Shown here piece after piece: positions 23,846-37,094 of a stretch of 64,000 nt of DNA. This stretch comes from Siphonodentalium dalli (lineage: Eukaryota; Mollusca; Scaphopoda; Gadilida; Siphonodentaliidae). The position numbers and the translations under genes are program-made. Location: assembly GCA_032622095.1 (NCBI GenBank), contig CP136069.1, forward strand, positions 32,774,194 through 32,838,193, read 5' to 3'. How positions within the stretch are numbered: position 1 is the first letter of the stretch; each line of letters opens with the position of its first letter. Under the pieces are notes generated by a model. The model saw only the letters and a program-made list of their open reading frames with translations. It searched no databases and was not told the origin of the DNA.

Positions 23846-24215
23846 TTAAAGACATATTATGTACTTGTTCGGGTGCGTGAAACTGATCAGTTAGTATTCA
23901 GGAGCTATGCCAACTGGAGGAATGTAGCATTATACTAACATCACCAAAAAGTTCAAGCAAATCGACCGCACCACTCCGCAGAAAACATCGTCTGAACAAC
24001 GCACAATTGTAAATATTTACTTCTCGATTCGGGACGCAAATATTGGTGATAAACTATCGAAAACGATTTGGCCACCAAGAGTCACTGCATTTAATTAACA
24101 TATAAGAATGACTGTGTGTGTTGTCACTTTGGATATGAATTGAAAAAATAACTACTTTCAGCAAGATATTTTCCATTTTTATTCGATCACCCTATCGTAG
24201 TTGTTCAAATCACTT
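23846..24215. mobile_element. TTAA-type interspersed repeat, copy B
   Basis: Begins TTAAAGACATATTATG and matches copies A and C over most of their length. The right end has diverged (CACTTTGTTG) and lost its TTAA. Confidence 0.75.
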
Positions 24216-24421
24216 TGTTGACTATTTATGTAGTGTCTCATCCATATATGACTCAAGCGCCACTACACCATAATACATTCCATTGCAATCTATATCCTAG
24301 AACTATCGATGAAACACAAATTGCTCAATCCGACATAATATAAACCTTGAACAAACTTGCTACTGATAATTATTCTGGTATCGAATTGCTATGTTAAAAA
24401 AAAAAATACATTCTTAATAGA

Positions 24422-24577
24422 GAAACCCTAGGAAAATGTTATTTCACTCTTGTGAGACCAATCATAGAGTACGCACACACGTTATTTTGGGAGAATTGCA
24501 CATTAGCTGAATATGATAAGTTGGAAGATATACAACTAGAAGCGACGTACATCGTAACCGGGTGTACAAGGTCTTAT
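24422..24577 (+). pseudogene. LINE reverse-transcriptase C-terminal fragment
   Basis: One frame reads YFTLVRPIIEYAHTLFWE, then DKLEDIQLEATYIVTGCTR. The pattern (LVRPIIEYA, W, LE-IQ, A-IVTG-TR) is the region just after the RT core in CR1/Jockey-like LINEs. Stops lie upstream and downstream. It resembles the C-terminal region of LINE 2 (GARIVSGLTR) and is on the opposite strand. Confidence 0.7.
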
Positions 24578-27093
24578 ACGTGTAATTGGAAAACTTATAA
24601 TTCAAGCTTGCAGACTAGCAGGCTGTGAGACTGTGGAAAAGATAACTGAAATTCTAATCTGTATTTATATCAGAACGCATTGGGTCGTATATAGGCTATA
24701 CACGTATCTGATTTTGTGACGACACCAATTATTATCTAATACGACGCTGCTGTTTTGAATTTTGCGACCACTTTTGTCGCACAGTAGATCGGTGGGCTTA
24801 AAGCATTAATGTCGTAATAGGAACATCTTGTTATTCTGTCATTCGATTACTGGTATGAGCATTCTGAATATTGAATTACAATGTAAGTTCATTCGTAGCA
24901 TTAGTTTACCTTTTATTGAGAAAATAAGAAGCAATAAATAACGAAACTATATTAAACTACAGTATACACACATCGGGGCGAGTGAAAAGTGATTGAAATT
25001 CCTGATGTAAAATATAATAAGAATGTCATCACGAAGTTACCGTTCTACTGTGCGAAGGTGGGGCTTTAATGTACAGCAATTGGTACGGTGCAGTACTCTG
25101 CAAAACGAAATAGCATGTATTTAATAAGGAATTAATTGTTATCATAAGACTATATAGTACATACATGCATGTCGTAATCCATAATATACTATTTTCTCGA
25201 ATCGAAAGGAAACACATAATTATGAACAAAGCAGAAGATACATTCGTGCAAGTTCAGGAGAATTCGGTCAATGGGGGAAAGTTACACGATGACGTTGTTC
25301 ATCGATTTTGAAATCTACAATGTGACACCAGTCCTTTGAATGAAATGAACGGCTATGAAATGGACACGATTCGCCGTATAGTATGTTCACCCAGCGTCAA
25401 GAAAAATAATAGTTTGGTTCAATTCATGAAAAATGTTCCCGTCCCCCTCTCGACAAGGTATAACTATTTTCACTTTGATGTTGGTACTAGTAGTTTATAT
25501 CCATGAATAATTATATCTCATGTGACTTTCTCGCATTCTGATGGCTGCACACTGCTATACAATTTTACGATAGTACCCCAGTAGGATTCCTACATGCCTA
25601 CTATTCTTTTTCTATTTATAGTAACAAATGTATTTTGCGAAATCGGGTTGCCGCCTGAAGACACGGCAAAACTTAAACTGTACCTTGTACGATACTTGTT
25701 GCAATATCGGTATATCATTATATTTACTTGCGCCAGTCCATGCTGGACGCAAGTAATGTTTTCGGCTCGGATGTCTGTTTATCCTTCCTTCCTTCCGTGA
25801 ATATGTTACGTCATACCGGAAGTACATACTGTAACAAATGAACACGCGCTAATATGAAATGGTTGCATCAATTGTAATTTAAATCCACATATATATTTAA
25901 TTTTCATTTTTTATCTGGTTTTATTTTGGTAATAAATCCTTCATAAATGAACAATATATAATTATTTCCTACTGGAAACCGATCAAGACGCCATGACGTC
26001 ACGACGCACATCATGACGTCACAAGCTACATGGGCGCGCAAAACACCAGACATGATTGCGTCGATGTCCAGACAGCTGAGACTCGTATTACACGGACAGG
26101 CTAAACCATTCCATCTGCCAACAACTTCGTGTTTTATTATTATAAATATATATACTGCATGTAAAACAAACATGGGAAACAGTACATGCCCATTAGAAGC
26201 CTATTTTATGTAACTTGGAACTCGAGGAAATGAGTTGAGATCAAGTCTAAAAGATGCGTGCGGAATCGTTTTTTTCTCAGTGACTGTGAGGTGCGAACAT
26301 ATTTCTGGAAAGTTCAAAACATTTTCGAAAGATCCTGGTGCATATAAATCATGTCCGGCCAAACAGTCGAGCGCGTGTTTAAATTGAAAAACAATTGCAC
26401 TGAAAATGTGAATGGGGAAAAATGGATTATTAAGATGCCGTATTAATTAACTGGGAAAACAAGCTTTCCCATTTTCAACGCAATAGACATTTTGAAATGT
26501 TCCCGAAGTATGTAGATCAGTCGCTAAGGGCATGTTCACATGGACACATTGTTAATCAAATACTAAACAATGATCGCGTTTCTTTTATTTAATTGTGTCG
26601 GTATTTTATAATTTACTTTGATGGTTTTTGCCACTGGCATACCCACTTGATATCATTCTAGTCAAACTAGTAAGTTAACCAAATTGGTATATAATATAGC
26701 ATCATCGGCAATCAATCGTCTTCACACCCTTCATATGAACGATGTCTACATTGTTATATTAATATGTCAAACAACTCGTACGTATTACTAAGACTATCAT
26801 TAGTGTAATAGATCAACTTGAGATAACAGACCTATTCTGTCCGTACATACAACTATTTCAGCGATGGATGAACAGAGATTTGATATCCAGATTTTTGTTA
26901 TCGATCTCTCAAACGAGGGGCCAGCACCCGTGGTTCAAACTGTTGTTGGCAAGACACCACACAACATGCCAAATGTGTGATGGGCGCAAGTATAGGCAGC
27001 TCCAATGAGTTCATTCTAGTTATTACTGAATTGTAGTGATCTTACAAAAGTCCGATCATAGCTAACCAACGTATTTAATAGTTTGTCCGTTTA
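24578..27093. other. No gene recognised; small hairpin and CRE-like sites
   Basis: Contains an ACTTGCG...CGCAAGT hairpin (25729-25757) and two TGACGTCA palindromes at 25994-26001 and 26014-26021, the CREB/ATF core sequence. No gene start is visible beside them. Confidence 0.35.
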
Positions 27094-27101
27094 GTTGGCA
27101 A

Positions 27102-27837
27102 TAGTGTTCGGTATTCGACGGATTTCGGTATTCGAATATGCGTTTCGAATAACGAGCGAATATTCGAATAGTATTCGAATATTTAGATAAATTATAAAAT
27201 AATATAGATAACATATTTTGGAACCAATTTATTATTTAATGAAATAGCATATTTATCCATGCACATGCTATACGCAAAAAAAGAGAGAAAAAAAAGTCTT
27301 TTGGCTTAATAGCAAGAATTTATCTGTTATGAAGTTCAAGTAGTCAACGTTCCATGCATGGCTTAAAGGTTCTTGTTCAAGAAGTGTAACATTCGGACAG
27401 TCTGCGGCTTCAACCGGTTGCGTTTTTCAGTAGAGATCAGCCCTGTGGTAGACGATACACTGGTGGCCGGTATACCGAGATATAACTTAGCTAATTTGGC
27501 GACTTAGGGGTAAAGTGACAACGCGCAAACAAAACAAAACGATGCCTTATATGTCCGCTTCCTATGAACACATGCAAGCACATCCTAGCCAATAACATTA
27601 TTTCGACGTCATGACGCCAATCAAATCAGAACGTTACAGTTACGTCATATTAATTCGTTTATGGTCAGTGGAAAATAGACTATACTTTTAACAGACCCTC
27701 AGACTAATAACAAACCAGGAAACAATTACCCGGAGATCATTCTCGAATATTCGAATAGTCAAATAATTATTCGAATATTCGAATATTTATTTTTACGAGC
27801 GAATATTCGAATATTCGAGTATTCGGACCGAACACTA
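27102..27837. mobile_element. hAT-type MITE with CGAATATTCG-rich ends
   Basis: A perfect 8-bp target duplication GTTGGCAA (27094-27101 and 27838-27845) flanks a 736-bp element with inverted ends TAGTGTTCGG. Subterminal parts on both sides are packed with CGAATATTCG palindromes. An 8-bp duplication and TAG ends fit hAT elements. No transposase is encoded; the interior is AT-rich. Confidence 0.9.
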
Positions 27838-27845
27838 GTTGGCAA

Positions 27846-29697
27846 GCGGCCAGTCCTAATTTTGCAATGACAGTGGACGTTATTTATAATTTCCTTGATT
27901 CCGCTTTATTCAATGTTAAGCATGTTATATTGTACAATTTATAGAAATAAATGTATGAATCACGAAGAGATGCTGTTAGATGTAACTAATAACGTAGTTA
28001 TGCTCCCCTACCAACGTCAAAATATGGCCGTAAATTGTAAAATATGAGACCGATTTCCAAAATTAAAGGTAAATAAAAAAAGTGACAAAATCAGAAACAA
28101 ATTGTGTGAGAATTTGCACCAATGTTCGTTATAATATAATAAATAATGAATGACTTGTCGTTTACTATGCCAAAATAGTGGTCCTTATTGATTATAAAAA
28201 TAAATGGCGTGAAACAATTCTATCCCAATCTGCTTCAATCATACATCTATAATATAGTTACTTTATTCTGCCACACAATCTATGCACCAACCTTCCTAAA
28301 CACCATATCTAACTCAAACATATTTTGAGCGTGTTACACTGTATCTGGTGTTATTGTTGTAAAATCTATGCAGTGTTAAAATATGCAGTGAAATCCGTGT
28401 CCATTCCTTGGGGATGAAAAGGTACCGTAGGTGTTTATTGTGTAGATATGTGGTGACGAATTGGAGGTCAAGAGCAAGTCAGTATGCTAGGTACTATGGT
28501 TTGATGTCTGGAAGGAAGATGTGTACCTCATGGGTTTAGCCCCGTGTTAACGTTTTGCGTTACCATGTGTATAGTACCGGAAATCATGCAGGAATTTTGC
28601 CAATTTTGTCTTCTTAATAGAAAACCACTGTTAGAATATTATCAATTTCATTTATAATATGTAATAATTTTGACAAAGTCTCTGACTGAATACGATCGCT
28701 ATACAATGGCCTTGGTGGGTTATCGACAATGAGTTTAACGGGTCAACGCACTGGGAGTATACTGTTCAATGATAGCGCGCTCCTGCACGGGAAAATATAA
28801 ATAATGAGAGCTAAAACGCCTCTCAATTGATACACCCTCTTCAATTTTCTTGAGTCATCAATGTGTTCCGGACGAGATTGTACCAACGACAAAAGGGGTG
28901 GCCATTTGTATGACAATTGTGAGCGCATCCGCACACAATCATACTTAAATGTTAGATGCTAGTGTACGGAAAATTCCAAATCACAATATATTTACTGTCG
29001 TACGAATTGGCGCTGTCGCCTTCCAGAAAGAAACAACTTTGTAGCCTATAAATCGACACATACTGTGTTTGAGAATATTGATAAGCGCCTGTTTATTCTC
29101 ATTTCAATTCAAATGGACATTGTGCCCGTGACCTAATGTTTTCCGTTCTGGACATGGTAAATGGTGGAGGAAGTGCAGGAAGAGGTCTGGATCAGGCGCT
29201 TTGACACGCGGATTCCGAATGGACTTAATATGCAATCCAATTCACGGCACAGGCAAAATCAACGTCATATAATTACGTCATCGTCGATCGAGACACAAAC
29301 GTCGAAGCAAAGGTGTGACTATTGAACGGACTTGTTAAATTGGAGTCAACATTAACATTGATTGTACCTGTATAACTTGTTTTGGCTGAAGAAGGCCACG
29401 TGGCCGACAATTTCCAATAAGAGTGTTATGTTGTTAATAGAATTGTCCAAAAATGATCGGTATATTGAGCGATGTGGTTTTGGGAGGGTGTGCTTATCAA
29501 CGTGTTTTTAATTTTCGCCGAACAAATGTGCGTGAACAAACGTGCGTCGCTGCCAATATTTTTCCCCAGCAATGGCCTCACTACATCATTCACATGTAAT
29601 GTGTGCTTGTATAAATGGCACACAATCATTGCGAACGAGGTACTCATTGTGTCCAAAATTTCATCATTTGAGAGCATCCGTGGTAAAGTCTGTTCAG
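27846..29697. other. No gene recognised
   Basis: AT-rich spacer. Short frames show no conserved motif. Confidence 0.4.
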
Positions 29698-29785
29698 GTG
29701 GCAACGAAACAACATGTGAGATATGCGGATTGAAAACTAAATACAAGTATAACCTGAAGATACACAAGTGTGTTACAGCAACCAG
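29698..29785 (+). CDS. Possible zinc-finger-like exon
   Basis: Between a possible acceptor (GTCTGTTCAG) and a good donor (CAG/GTGAGC) one frame reads TTCEICGLKTKYKYNLKIHKC. The CxxC followed by 12 residues, His and Cys resembles a C2H2 or C2HC finger, but the last pair (H-K-C) is closer than usual. The frame is open upstream to 29472, so the acceptor is not certain. No partner exon was found. It may be a degenerate copy. Confidence 0.3.
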
Positions 29786-30423
29786 GTGAGCAACAAGCTC
29801 AGAAAAACACAATGCGTGTGTGTAATGTGTACATGATGGAATAATATTCGGCAGATTCTAAGTCGAATATGTTTATATTTTTATAGTCGAAAAAGGGAGA
29901 TAGCTCTGTCAAAAATCAGCAGAACTGAACCGCATTCAAAGTTGACTTCAACAATGTGATGGATATTCCTGATGTCAAGTTTAGTTGATTAGTTGATATT
30001 AACTGGATTTATCCTGGCAATGTAAAATGGCACAATGTGTTAAAGGGACTTATACATCATAACGTTAGAGATGAACTTTCACATGTATAGCATATTCAAC
30101 TGAGTCAAGGGCCTATATATACTCGCTCAGTTGGGGGTTGCTGGTATTGGGTTCGAATACATTATACGTCCATTTGAAATATAGATCTAGTTCTGGGAGC
30201 CGAACATTTTCCCGTACGGATTCAAGCATGGGGTGACATCACGGCGCAAGCGCTGAGCGAAACGCTCTTTACTAATTATCAACAGTCATGGGATACTAAC
30301 ATAAAACGCTCTTTATTTATATTACTGCAATATGAATATTACTTCACACCTTGCTCCAAATAGGCTGTATTTTAAGTCCGACAGATGTACGTAGAAGCCA
30401 TATATATATATATATATATATAC

Positions 30424-30466
<43 letters not shown>

Positions 30467-30537
30467 AATTATATTAATGGCATCTACTCAGCTCCCGTTG
30501 ACACATATGCCAACTGCCTGTAATTTAATAAACTGTA
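29786..30537. other. Spacer with a TA microsatellite and a tRNA-like promoter remnant
   Basis: A TA microsatellite occupies about 30399-30462. Near 30122-30164, CGCTCAGTTGG and GGTTCGAATAC resemble the A and B boxes of a tRNA, but the spacing is short and no tRNA fold is evident. Confidence 0.4.
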
Positions 30538-30539
30538 TA

Positions 30540-32123
30540 CCTTACTCGTATTTAAATTCGCGCAGGACTATTTTTCGTGCACCCATCGGTGCGCGAATTT
30601 AAAACTGAGCGAAAAATAGTACGACTCCCAAGTTAAATCTAAACCACAGTCCATATGTAATACAAGAGGGCTTTGTTGCTGAGTTTACATATATTATGAG
30701 CGGTTGAATAGACAATTACGCCTATACATGAAAGCATATATTTACATTCGGCCAACTACTATCAAGACCATTGCTCACAATGCCAAGCGACAAATCATGG
30801 TAACATAGACATTGTTGAACTTTTATAAGAAATTCGAGTAATGAGGGCAAATCGCCAGCATTAGTCTTTTATGAATCCGCCCCGTCTATTTTTAGCAGTT
30901 ATGGAATAAGAATTTTAGTTTCTTATTTTCGATTTATATTAATGGTCATAACATAATTTTAGTCGCTAGCTAGTTCGATAGCAAATAGTTTAGGAATTAA
31001 AAGGTCAGTATGATGATTATAAAACATTAGATTTCGTGTTTTGAAAAGGAACTATTTTGCGCGTCGGACAACATTACTCGAGGAGCGAGACGGGCGTATG
31101 GATACGGCCTCTTTTCTGCGAATATCAGACTGACATAATTCCACCAAAACATAGTTCAGCAACAGCAAAGATCCCATTATTCCCATTACCTACCACCTCC
31201 CCATCCAACCTCCGATATTGCCTTTCCCCTCATCCGTTGATACAGGGACCTATCAGGGGGTTGGTGACGCGCTTGCGTCGCTCACACTATACATCCTGCA
31301 CCTCACCAGCATCTATCATATTTTCATAATGTCAACTTTTCCTTTTTGGGGGCAATTTTTGTTCATTATATTCTGTGATAGAAATTGGTGTCGCGCTTGT
31401 ATCGCACACTATCTCATTTTCGGTTTTGTCGGGTTTGTCGTCCACCTATATGTATTTCGACTTTTGTATTACTATATTGTTACATTTTTTGACTCTGTTT
31501 GTGTTGAGAAAAAATCATGTTAAAATTTTAAAATCATATAAATTAAAACAGAGTCCATCCGGAAACCATTGTTTCTAAATTCACCTTATTATCCAATGGG
31601 TCGGGTTCATAAATACTAATAATCCAGGTCGCCACAAAATTATGATGTAAGATAAGTAAAATAAGATTTAATGCAAATACACCCAAATGGGCAGTTGCAA
31701 ACATGAATAAAATACATATAATTTGACAAAAATTTACTATATATATTAGATGAGTAACATATATGCATATATACACGTACAATATAGTTTCCTAACGATT
31801 TTCTTTTTTCTCTTTTCATCGTAACATTGAATTCATCTGTTGTAAATTATTAATTAACTAGCTTTTGTATGTAGTAGTTACTAGTTTATTGTCTACACGA
31901 TGTAAATCTGCCGCGATGGTGTTTATTATACACATATACTATATCCAGCAATGATTAAGAACCGAAACTGTCATCAGCTCCAAGGTATACGAAAATATCA
32001 CGGAAATATTAAGAAAATTATTTTGTCAGTTTTGAATTCGCACAGCTAGGTGCGCGAATTTAAAGTGCGCGAATTCAAAACTGAGCGAAAAATAGTACTG
32101 CGCGAATTTAAATACGAGTAAGG
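30540..32123. mobile_element. TA-flanked inverted-repeat element (Tc1/mariner-like)
   Basis: TA at 30538-30539 and 32124-32125 flanks inverted ends CCTTACTCGTATTTAAATTC, continuing into CGCGCAG and ACTATTTTTCG on both sides. Inner parts repeat GCGCGAATTTAAA several times. Length is 1584 bp. TA duplication suggests the Tc1/mariner group. The two longest internal frames (31057-31329 and 31218-31523) show no DDE transposase motif, so the copy appears non-autonomous. Confidence 0.75.
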
Positions 32124-32125
32124 TA

Positions 32126-32755
32126 TATGGGCTTCGAAACTACGTACATGCTATATTTAACGACAATTTTGCATAGATGTTTGATAAAACCAAAGCGATG
32201 ACATGGCTCGTTCGAACCCTAAACTTTATGTACACGTAATTCGAGAAAAGGGGTCTCAAAACATGCATATGCAAACTATTCCAGAGCTAATTCGTCGATA
32301 TAGCGCTAAAAAAACTCGTTTTGTTAGTTATATTTTTGCGTAAATTTGATATCGTTTCGCTGTTCCGGTTAATTTTGTCTAATCAGCTGATCTTCCGAGT
32401 GATGCCGGCAGCGCTCGTGTGTTTTCGGAAATGAGTGCATTCTCAATACCGCCATGTTTGTGACGTAATATTTTACAAGTTACCCCAGCGTCTCTATCAT
32501 TTTCGGTACGCGATAATGTGTTTCCGTTGGATTATATTGGTCCATGCGAGATAATAACCTCTGTTGACAAGGATGTGACGATAGAACGGTTTTCCAGTTT
32601 GTTACACAATGTCATCATGAATTTTAGTCATTACATTGATCCTTGGAACACATTGATTTTTCTCAAATAGACTGTAATCACTATTTTGTAGGCAATACTT
32701 TTCAGTTGAGTGTGTCGATGAACTGCAGTTAGTTCAATTCCGTTGTTCTTTTAAA
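32126..32755. other. No gene recognised
   Basis: Spacer without recognised genes or clear repeats. Confidence 0.4.
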
Positions 32756-32759
32756 AGGT

Positions 32760-33040
32760 AATCAATCCGATCAGACGGTCCCCATACCATCAAGATACAA
32801 CAGCAACAACATTTCTTCAAAATGCGCTTAAGTTATCAGAATCGATGTATTACAACAAAATAATGCTAATCACTGTCAACTATGCTATCAAATGTCCCAA
32901 AATTTGTTGTTTATCAACATTTTGTTCAACAAAATATTGCCATATTATCACTAAAGTATCACAAAATTTGACGGTATTATCACTTGACTTTAGACTTATC
33001 CATCTTCATCCGCAATTTGGTATGAGACCCACCGCTTGAC
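32760..33040. repeat. Interspersed repeat, first copy
   Basis: Similar in the same orientation to 37095-37370. Shared words are TTATCAGAATCGA, TTTATCAACATTTTGTTCAAC and AATGCTAA. No coding frame is conserved between the copies. Confidence 0.65.
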
Positions 33041-35107
33041 CACGTGTTTCTGGGCCACATATTATTACACATCTCGAGAAATAACAAACTTCAACAATAG
33101 ATATCTGATCACACTGAGCTCGAGTCAAATATTTTTTTACACCCGAAACCAAAGAAATAGTAATTTAGGAGCGTCTGATCGGATTGAATACCTACCCAGG
33201 TGGTGAAAAATAAAATATATCAAAAATCTATATCTGATAACTCTGAGCTTTGATTGGTCCTCGACTCAAGTCTAATATTTTGTTAACCTCCGAAGCCAGA
33301 GAAACACTAATTTAGGACGGAAATTATATTTGGGAAAATATGTTTCTACCTCTAATAAAAAGGAACGATATTGAAAACTGTCACTTCCCTGGTGATATAC
33401 TGGCATCCGTGTGGAGTTTAGACATAACCATAGACACAACCAGTACATATAGGTTGCTTGGAGCACTCAAAATTCGTTTATTTTATTTCACCATCAGTTT
33501 AATTAAAACCACCTGCCTCTGAGTCACAAGACGAAATATGGGAAAAGGGCAAACATGTAAGATCTCCATGTCAGGGTAAATGCTGAAAAGACAAAATAGA
33601 CTTGTCGATAAAAGTTTTGACCTAGAAAATATTTGGACTAAGTTGGTTTTTATTCCATTTTGAAGAGGAATAATAATCATATCCAAAATCCGACAAATCC
33701 GCTTAGATCAAAATGTTCTGTTCAAAGTGGCATCCATGATGACAATTTGTATCGAAAAGTGCTGATTTTCTGTGACACATGGTTTTAGGTGCACCAACTA
33801 TCGCCAAGTTAGCAATAACATGAAATATACAAGAACAATGCTTAGTCGTAAACTATATAATTATGTAAAATGTCTGTCCCAACATGGCCATATCACACCT
33901 GTTACCCCATTTCATATTGGAATAGTTAGAAAATCGGCATGAAAAATAACACCAAAAAACACAACGTCTTCACCATCGGTTTCAGTAGTAGAATAGGATT
34001 AAATTTATTTTAACATTGTATTAATTTATTTATTTTTCCTCAAAATGTGTCTACATTGTTTACACGCCGTTCCCACGACACAACTTTCAATTTATACTGC
34101 AGTGCGGAACACAAGGCTCACATCTTCTACTTTCATATGATGTCTAATTTTTCCGTGTGATAATTCTACACGGCTCGATGTTGCATAAAATGTGTCACTT
34201 TGTTGAGTCGAGTTTGATTGGCATCCTTTACAATCATGAAATTTCTCACGGGTAATCAATTCAATGTTTATTTCGACGTCGACTCACAAAAGTCACAGAC
34301 AAATCATGCATCTGGATTGTCACGCCCCATATTGTGAAATATATTATTAAGGAACAAGTAATAAATAAACATATATAGTAACTGAGTTGTTTTTTCAATG
34401 CTATACAGTTCTCCGTCAGAACATTAAAACGTTCCCATATTTTTAACTGGTTGAATATGATCTCTACGGTAGCCAGAGTATGAATTCATGACATGATCTA
34501 ATACTTGGCGACCCATTCCTATATTCTATATGAAATATATTCAGCATATACTGGAAATCATACAATTTATTACGATAATGATGTTGGATTGAAATTTAAA
34601 TACAAATGCATCTCAACATAATTACTTATTATACATGTGTAAGTAATATTATGTTCCTTTCTGAACCCCCTCCCCCAATCGAACCATCGGATAAATTCAG
34701 GATGACCGTCCTATCATTAAATTCTTGTCAACATAGACCATTTTTCTCACAGGGAAACATACGATCAATTGAAACCGGAAATTATAAGACACTGGGGAAG
34801 CTTATTTACGAATACACCCGGAAATCCTCGGCTATTGTCGGTGATTGCATCATCCAAAATGGCAGATTGGAAAACAATGTTCTGGACCCGAACATTGCGA
34901 TTTTGTTGTAATTTTCATGACTTGAATTCGTCTTTATGGGACATATATTGGTCGTAGAAAGGTAGTTTGGGTATTTATCTACCTAATTTGATACCGGGAA
35001 AATTTCAAAAGCGAATATTATTTTGTGTATTTTGGAGCGCAAACCGCCATGTGGCTTTCATAAAGAACCTTTATAACTAACAAAACGTGAAGCGATAGTT
35101 CATGGTG
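33041..35107. other. No gene recognised; weak local duplication
   Basis: Around 33100-33330 two ~145-bp segments resemble each other (TCTGATAAC/TCTGATCAC followed by CTGAGCT, GAGTCAAATATTTT/AAGTCTAATATTTT, CTAATTTAGGA). The rest is AT-rich spacer. Confidence 0.4.
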
Positions 35108-35565
35108 CTATGGGAATCACTGAACTAAATGATTTCCCAAAGGCGACAGTGTTAACGTTTCGACCGAATTCACTGAATTGAAGCATACAGGCTATTCCAG
35201 TGGTGTTTACCCAGCTAGATTGACACCAGTCGATCATGTGTTTACTTTTTTAAATAAATCCCTAAGTGTACGACAGGGCTATCCCACAGCCAAATTTGGT
35301 CTGGAAAAACCCCGAACTACAGCAGCTAGTTAAATCAATTTCCCACTCACAAAAATCCATTCCCCCATTAATTCATCAGTTTTAATTATTTAGATATGAT
35401 GTACAAATCAAATAAACACGACGTCATCCTTTAATAACGTGTCACATGTATCAGGCGAAGGTCATTCTTCAGTTACCTTCACCTTTAGCATTCCACGGTG
35501 TACGCGCTCCCCGACTCTGGAACACATTTAGCTCCCTGATTCCTATATGCTCTAACGGGGACTCC
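35108..35565 (+). repeat. Dispersed ~460-bp repeat, inverted copy at 56246-56715
   Basis: The reverse complement of 56246-56715 matches over the full stretch, with words such as GGCGACAGTGTTAACGTTTCG, ACCCAGCTAGATTGACACC and GACTCTGGAACACATTTAGC (small differences between copies). A frame at 35446-35634 contains APRLWNTFSSLI, faintly like the C-terminus of a LINE protein, but the second copy does not keep the frame. Confidence 0.75.
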
Positions 35566-37094
35566 ACAATGCCCGGGAGCCATATTCTATATATTATGCT
35601 ATTTGTATTTCGTACCAATGTTAAAACATTGTGATGCAAATTTAATAAATATATAACTGTATATGTATGATCTGAGATTAACGTGCGTGGATCATTATAA
35701 TAGACCGGGCTTGTTATGTATTATTATCCTGTCCATACACTGTTATTACCAAAATATCGCATAACATCGACACATTTAATATATTAGTGCGATACCTATA
35801 TTATACAAGCATAACAGCGATTACCTATCGAAATGGGTCGATTAATACTTGAACTACTTTTCTACGGGCATTATATGTCACAGAAAGACGCATTGAAATC
35901 ATAACAATCTGTGAACAAGGTGTTTGAGTCCCAAAACAAACAACACCTGAGGTGCTATTCACCGGCTGTGTTTATAATATAGTCCAGGTAGTTTTACGAG
36001 GCGACGCTCAATGCGAAGCTATCGGTGGACATCGACGGGAAGACATCGCCGCGCGGTATAGGATTATCCAATCAAGGTGATTGGCGTCAATCATAGATTG
36101 ACCACCGGTCACATAAACATGCTGCGCGTAACAGTACACGATTGGTTCATTTCAACAATAGAGACCTTTCGCAAAACTCACGTTTACGATTACGGATACG
36201 GATAGGGTACTACGTCACCAACCTTTGTGTACTTTCTAATCGTTCTCATATTTTACTATCCGTAATAACGTTTACGATTTCATGGTTTCTAATAAGCTCA
36301 AATAACACCTGAAATTTATTTTCTGCAATATATCACTTTACTCCGTTCGAGACTGTATATGTATATCATGTAAAACATCCAGTTATACTGAGCTACGATC
36401 TCGGTATGCTGTTTAGAGTGTCAATCACTGTACTCGTCGTCGTGAATCACGAGCTTCCCGCGAAATAAGAACGCTATTCAGAACGGATAGCCATCGCTGG
36501 CTGCGACCCAACACTTTACAGTAAGAGGAGTGCACTATGAAACCAGTCGCCAAAAATACAGTATATAGTGTGCGATGCATGATGAGTTTTGAGTGATTAT
36601 TATGGGCAAGATAGTACACAATGTATAGTTAAATTTAACATTGATTTAATTCAACAACCCATGGTGGTATCCTAGCGTGTGCAGTTATAGAATGTCTCAG
36701 GAGAGCCGAAAGAATGGCATAACCATATTAATGAATAGTGAAAGATTTTGTGTTCTTTTCCCCTTTCCCGAATTGAATGGTTCATTCAATTTAATAATAT
36801 TCGGTTTTCGGTAGAAGTTGGGTTTTATATATCTCTCTCGTAGAGTCTGTAATGCAGGGCATTTTAAAATTACATGGAATTCATAACCGAGTACTAAGTT
36901 ACATAAAGTAATCTTTCTATCTAAGTAATCTGAACCTACCCTGGATCCCGATTCAACTGGTAAGTAGTGATTTCTGTTCCTGAACCGTAACTAAAATAAT
37001 ATTTGGCACACCCACCGGCATCACAAAAGATCAGCAGTCTCTGTCAGGTTTGTTCTTTGGATTTATTTTTAATTAAAAAAACACGCACAAATGC
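35566..37094. other. No gene recognised
   Basis: AT-rich spacer. Near 36180-36290, CGTTTACGATT occurs twice (about 36180 and 36268), possibly a repeat fragment. Confidence 0.4.

Noticed and set aside
25994-26021. Two TGACGTCA sites as a regulated promoter
   Set aside because: No gene start next to them; reported only within the spacer.
31218-31523. Hydrophobic 101-codon frame in the TA-flanked element
   Set aside because: No transposase motif, no splice sites, AT-rich composition explains the hydrophobic residues.
35446-35634. APRLWNTFSSLI peptide resembling a LINE C-terminus
   Set aside because: The second repeat copy at 56246 does not conserve the frame.
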